Source of the DNA: Pseudonocardia sp.
GTDB taxonomy: Bacteria > Actinomycetota > Actinomycetes > Mycobacteriales > Pseudonocardiaceae
Length of the DNA: 12,868 nucleotides
Direction of reading: 5' to 3'
NCBI GenBank assembly: GCA_030453005.1
Contig: JAKDLE010000024.1
Location: 1 to 12,868 of the forward strand
The position numbers and the translations under genes are program-made. Under the pieces are notes generated by a model that saw only the letters and a list, made by a program, of their open reading frames with translations, ran no database searches and was not told the DNA's origin. The number at the start of each line of letters is the position of its first letter. Position 1 is the stretch's first letter. Shown in pieces: positions 12,825-12,868 of this stretch.

Positions 12825-12868
12825 ATGACCGAGACCGTCCGGCACGACACCACCACCGGCGCCGCCCC
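12825..12868 (+). CDS. Start of next gene in the operon, possibly the molybdopterin catalytic subunit (cut by window end)
   Basis: ATG 12825 has GAGGA (12814-12818) 6 nt upstream and follows the FeS-NrfD stop by 32 nt. Only 14 residues are visible (MTETVRHDTTTGAA), too few for any family assignment. The suggestion of a DMSO-reductase-family molybdoenzyme comes solely from the usual operon order for the upstream gene. Confidence 0.5.
   Translation, partial: MTETVRHDTTTGAA

Overview
The base composition is very high in G+C, GTG starts are frequent and the -10 elements are of the TANNNT type. The protein families (a TPR-regulator tail, SBP56, DUF1326/DUF2182, GntR/UTRA, DUF202 pair, HicBA) all point to a chromosomal accessory region of an actinobacterium. 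Pseudonocardiales is my guess, but the sequence alone does not prove genus. No rRNA, tRNA, transposase, integrase or CRISPR array was seen.

Layout. 1-2367 (+): the tail of a regulator overlaps an OsmC-like gene. Then come a wrecked selenium-binding/methanethiol-oxidase (SBP56) gene, a DUF2182 membrane protein cut at its 3' end, and a DUF1326 protein joined directly to that cut. 2648-4201 (+) is a SulP anion transporter, convergent with a GntR/UTRA repressor (4243-5031, -). The repressor diverges from two overlapping DUF202 membrane genes (5108-5805), with a GntR-type palindrome between them. 5963-6784 is a TauE/SafE exporter. After a ~400-bp regulatory gap, 7180-8886 holds an intact SBP56/SELENBP1-type methanethiol oxidase followed 3 nt later by a plant-type [2Fe-2S] ferredoxin and a strong hairpin. 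8994-9538 holds an orphan hicB, a collapsed hicA and a DUF202 fragment. 9926-10690 (-) is an XRE/RelE-type toxin-antitoxin operon with its own terminator hairpin and operator-like repeat. 10787-11150 (-) is a deletion-riddled copy of the GntR gene. 11254-12868 (+) starts an operon for a membrane oxidoreductase: a four-[4Fe-4S] subunit fused to an NrfD-type membrane anchor, then the first 44 nt of the next gene (probably the molybdopterin subunit).

How the genes may work together. The intact genes suggest organosulfur/inorganic sulfur handling: methanethiol oxidase (CH3SH to HCHO, H2S and H2O2) with a ferredoxin, a TauE/SafE exporter (family includes sulfite/organosulfonate exporters), a SulP transporter (family includes sulfate carriers) and a Psr/Soe/Phs-like FeS-NrfD complex. 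This is inference from family context; no substrate is shown by sequence.

The most striking direct observation is a shared style of decay. At least five loci (SBP56, DUF2182-DUF1326, hicA, DUF202', GntR') are reduced by precise internal deletions, several with frameshifts, while well-conserved blocks remain between the deletions. In the GntR' copy the deletions can be mapped against the intact paralogue in the same window, and the joints show only a few bases of shared sequence.
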